From Pseudomonadota bacterium (lineage in GTDB: Bacteria > Pseudomonadota > Gammaproteobacteria > Burkholderiales > Burkholderiaceae_C), in assembly GCA_023436025.1 (NCBI GenBank), contig JAEZKX010000135.1, forward strand, positions 1 through 5,502: a DNA stretch of 5,502 nt, read 5' to 3'. Each line of letters opens with the position of its first letter. Position 1 is the first letter of the stretch. Under the pieces are notes generated by a model. That model was given only the letters and a program-made list of their open reading frames with translations. It ran no database searches and was not told the DNA's origin. The translations under genes were made by a program, and so were the position numbers. This document shows, in pieces, positions 5,338-5,502 of this stretch.

Positions 5338-5502
5338 TTACTCGCTCGCCAGGTCGGGGCTGCCGGTGGCAGTGGCCGCGGGCAAGGTCACGGTGGCCGC
5401 GTCGCCATCGCCCGTCGGCAACGGCGCGGATGGCGCGGCCGTCGCGCCAGCACCGGCGCGGTCACCCGCTGCCGTGCCGGATCCCACCGGGCTGGACGGC
5501 GC
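5338..5502 (-). CDS. probable C-terminal tail of a minus-strand protein (5' end off window)
   Basis: The minus frame is open from the right edge to a TAA at 5338-5340, giving 54 residues. They are Ala/Pro/Thr/Gly/Ser-rich and end in ATVTLPAATATGSPDLASE. This looks like a disordered C-terminal extension; no domain or motif can be named. It lies 10 bp after the terminator of the converging CsbD gene, which is a natural place for a convergent gene to end. Codon third positions are about 85% G/C, but the opposite-strand frame that starts at 5294 and also runs off the edge scores the same, so the strand choice rests on layout. That alternative would start inside the terminator without a ribosome site. 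Confidence 0.45.
   Translation of the reverse strand, partial: APSSPVGSGTAAGDRAGAGATAAPSAPLPTGDGDAATVTLPAATATGSPDLASE

Overview
The window comes from a GC-rich proteobacterial chromosome. Codon use is strongly G/C at third positions. Short AT-richer intergenic repeats of the type CGCAAAAGTCGCAAA, and a degenerate TGTAGGA-type element, resemble intergenic DNA of the Xanthomonadaceae/Lysobacteraceae (Lysobacter, Luteimonas, Pseudoxanthomonas relatives). This taxonomic guess is an inference, since there is no rRNA or other marker gene here.

Layout: (i) 1-758, minus strand, an alpha/beta-hydrolase of the Asp-nucleophile (epoxide hydrolase/dehalogenase-like) type whose C-terminus lies off the left edge. 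(ii) 815-2745, plus strand, a two-gene unit divergent from the hydrolase: otnK (3-oxo-tetronate kinase, DUF1537 family) and otnC (3-oxo-tetronate-4-phosphate decarboxylase, class II aldolase fold), coupled by an ATGA overlap. (iii) 2758-2866, a long imperfect inverted repeat in the gap between two convergent genes. (iv) 2887-4782, minus strand, three co-directional genes read right to left: a DUF1304 four-helix membrane protein, a 74-aa TPR-like helical protein and murQ (N-acetylmuramic acid 6-phosphate etherase). A 12-bp tandem array (4028-4119) lies between the small helical gene and murQ. A 7-bp tandem array (4800-4862) sits just upstream of the DUF1304 start. (v) 5054-5278, plus strand, a CsbD/YjbJ-type stress protein followed by a clear intrinsic terminator. 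(vi) 5338-5502, probably the Ala/Pro/Thr-rich C-terminal tail of a minus-strand protein entering from the right edge.

How the genes work together: OtnK and OtnC catalyse consecutive steps, phosphorylation and then decarboxylation of a 3-oxo four-carbon sugar acid, yielding dihydroxyacetone phosphate. The dehydrogenase and isomerase normally found with them are not in the window. MurQ recycles or scavenges cell-wall amino sugar. The rest (DUF1304, CsbD) have no clear link to these pathways.

I see no evidence for a new multi-gene system. The points most worth a second look are the altered active-site positions in OtnC, the two tandem arrays placed directly upstream of genes, and the nested hairpin repeat between otnC and murQ.
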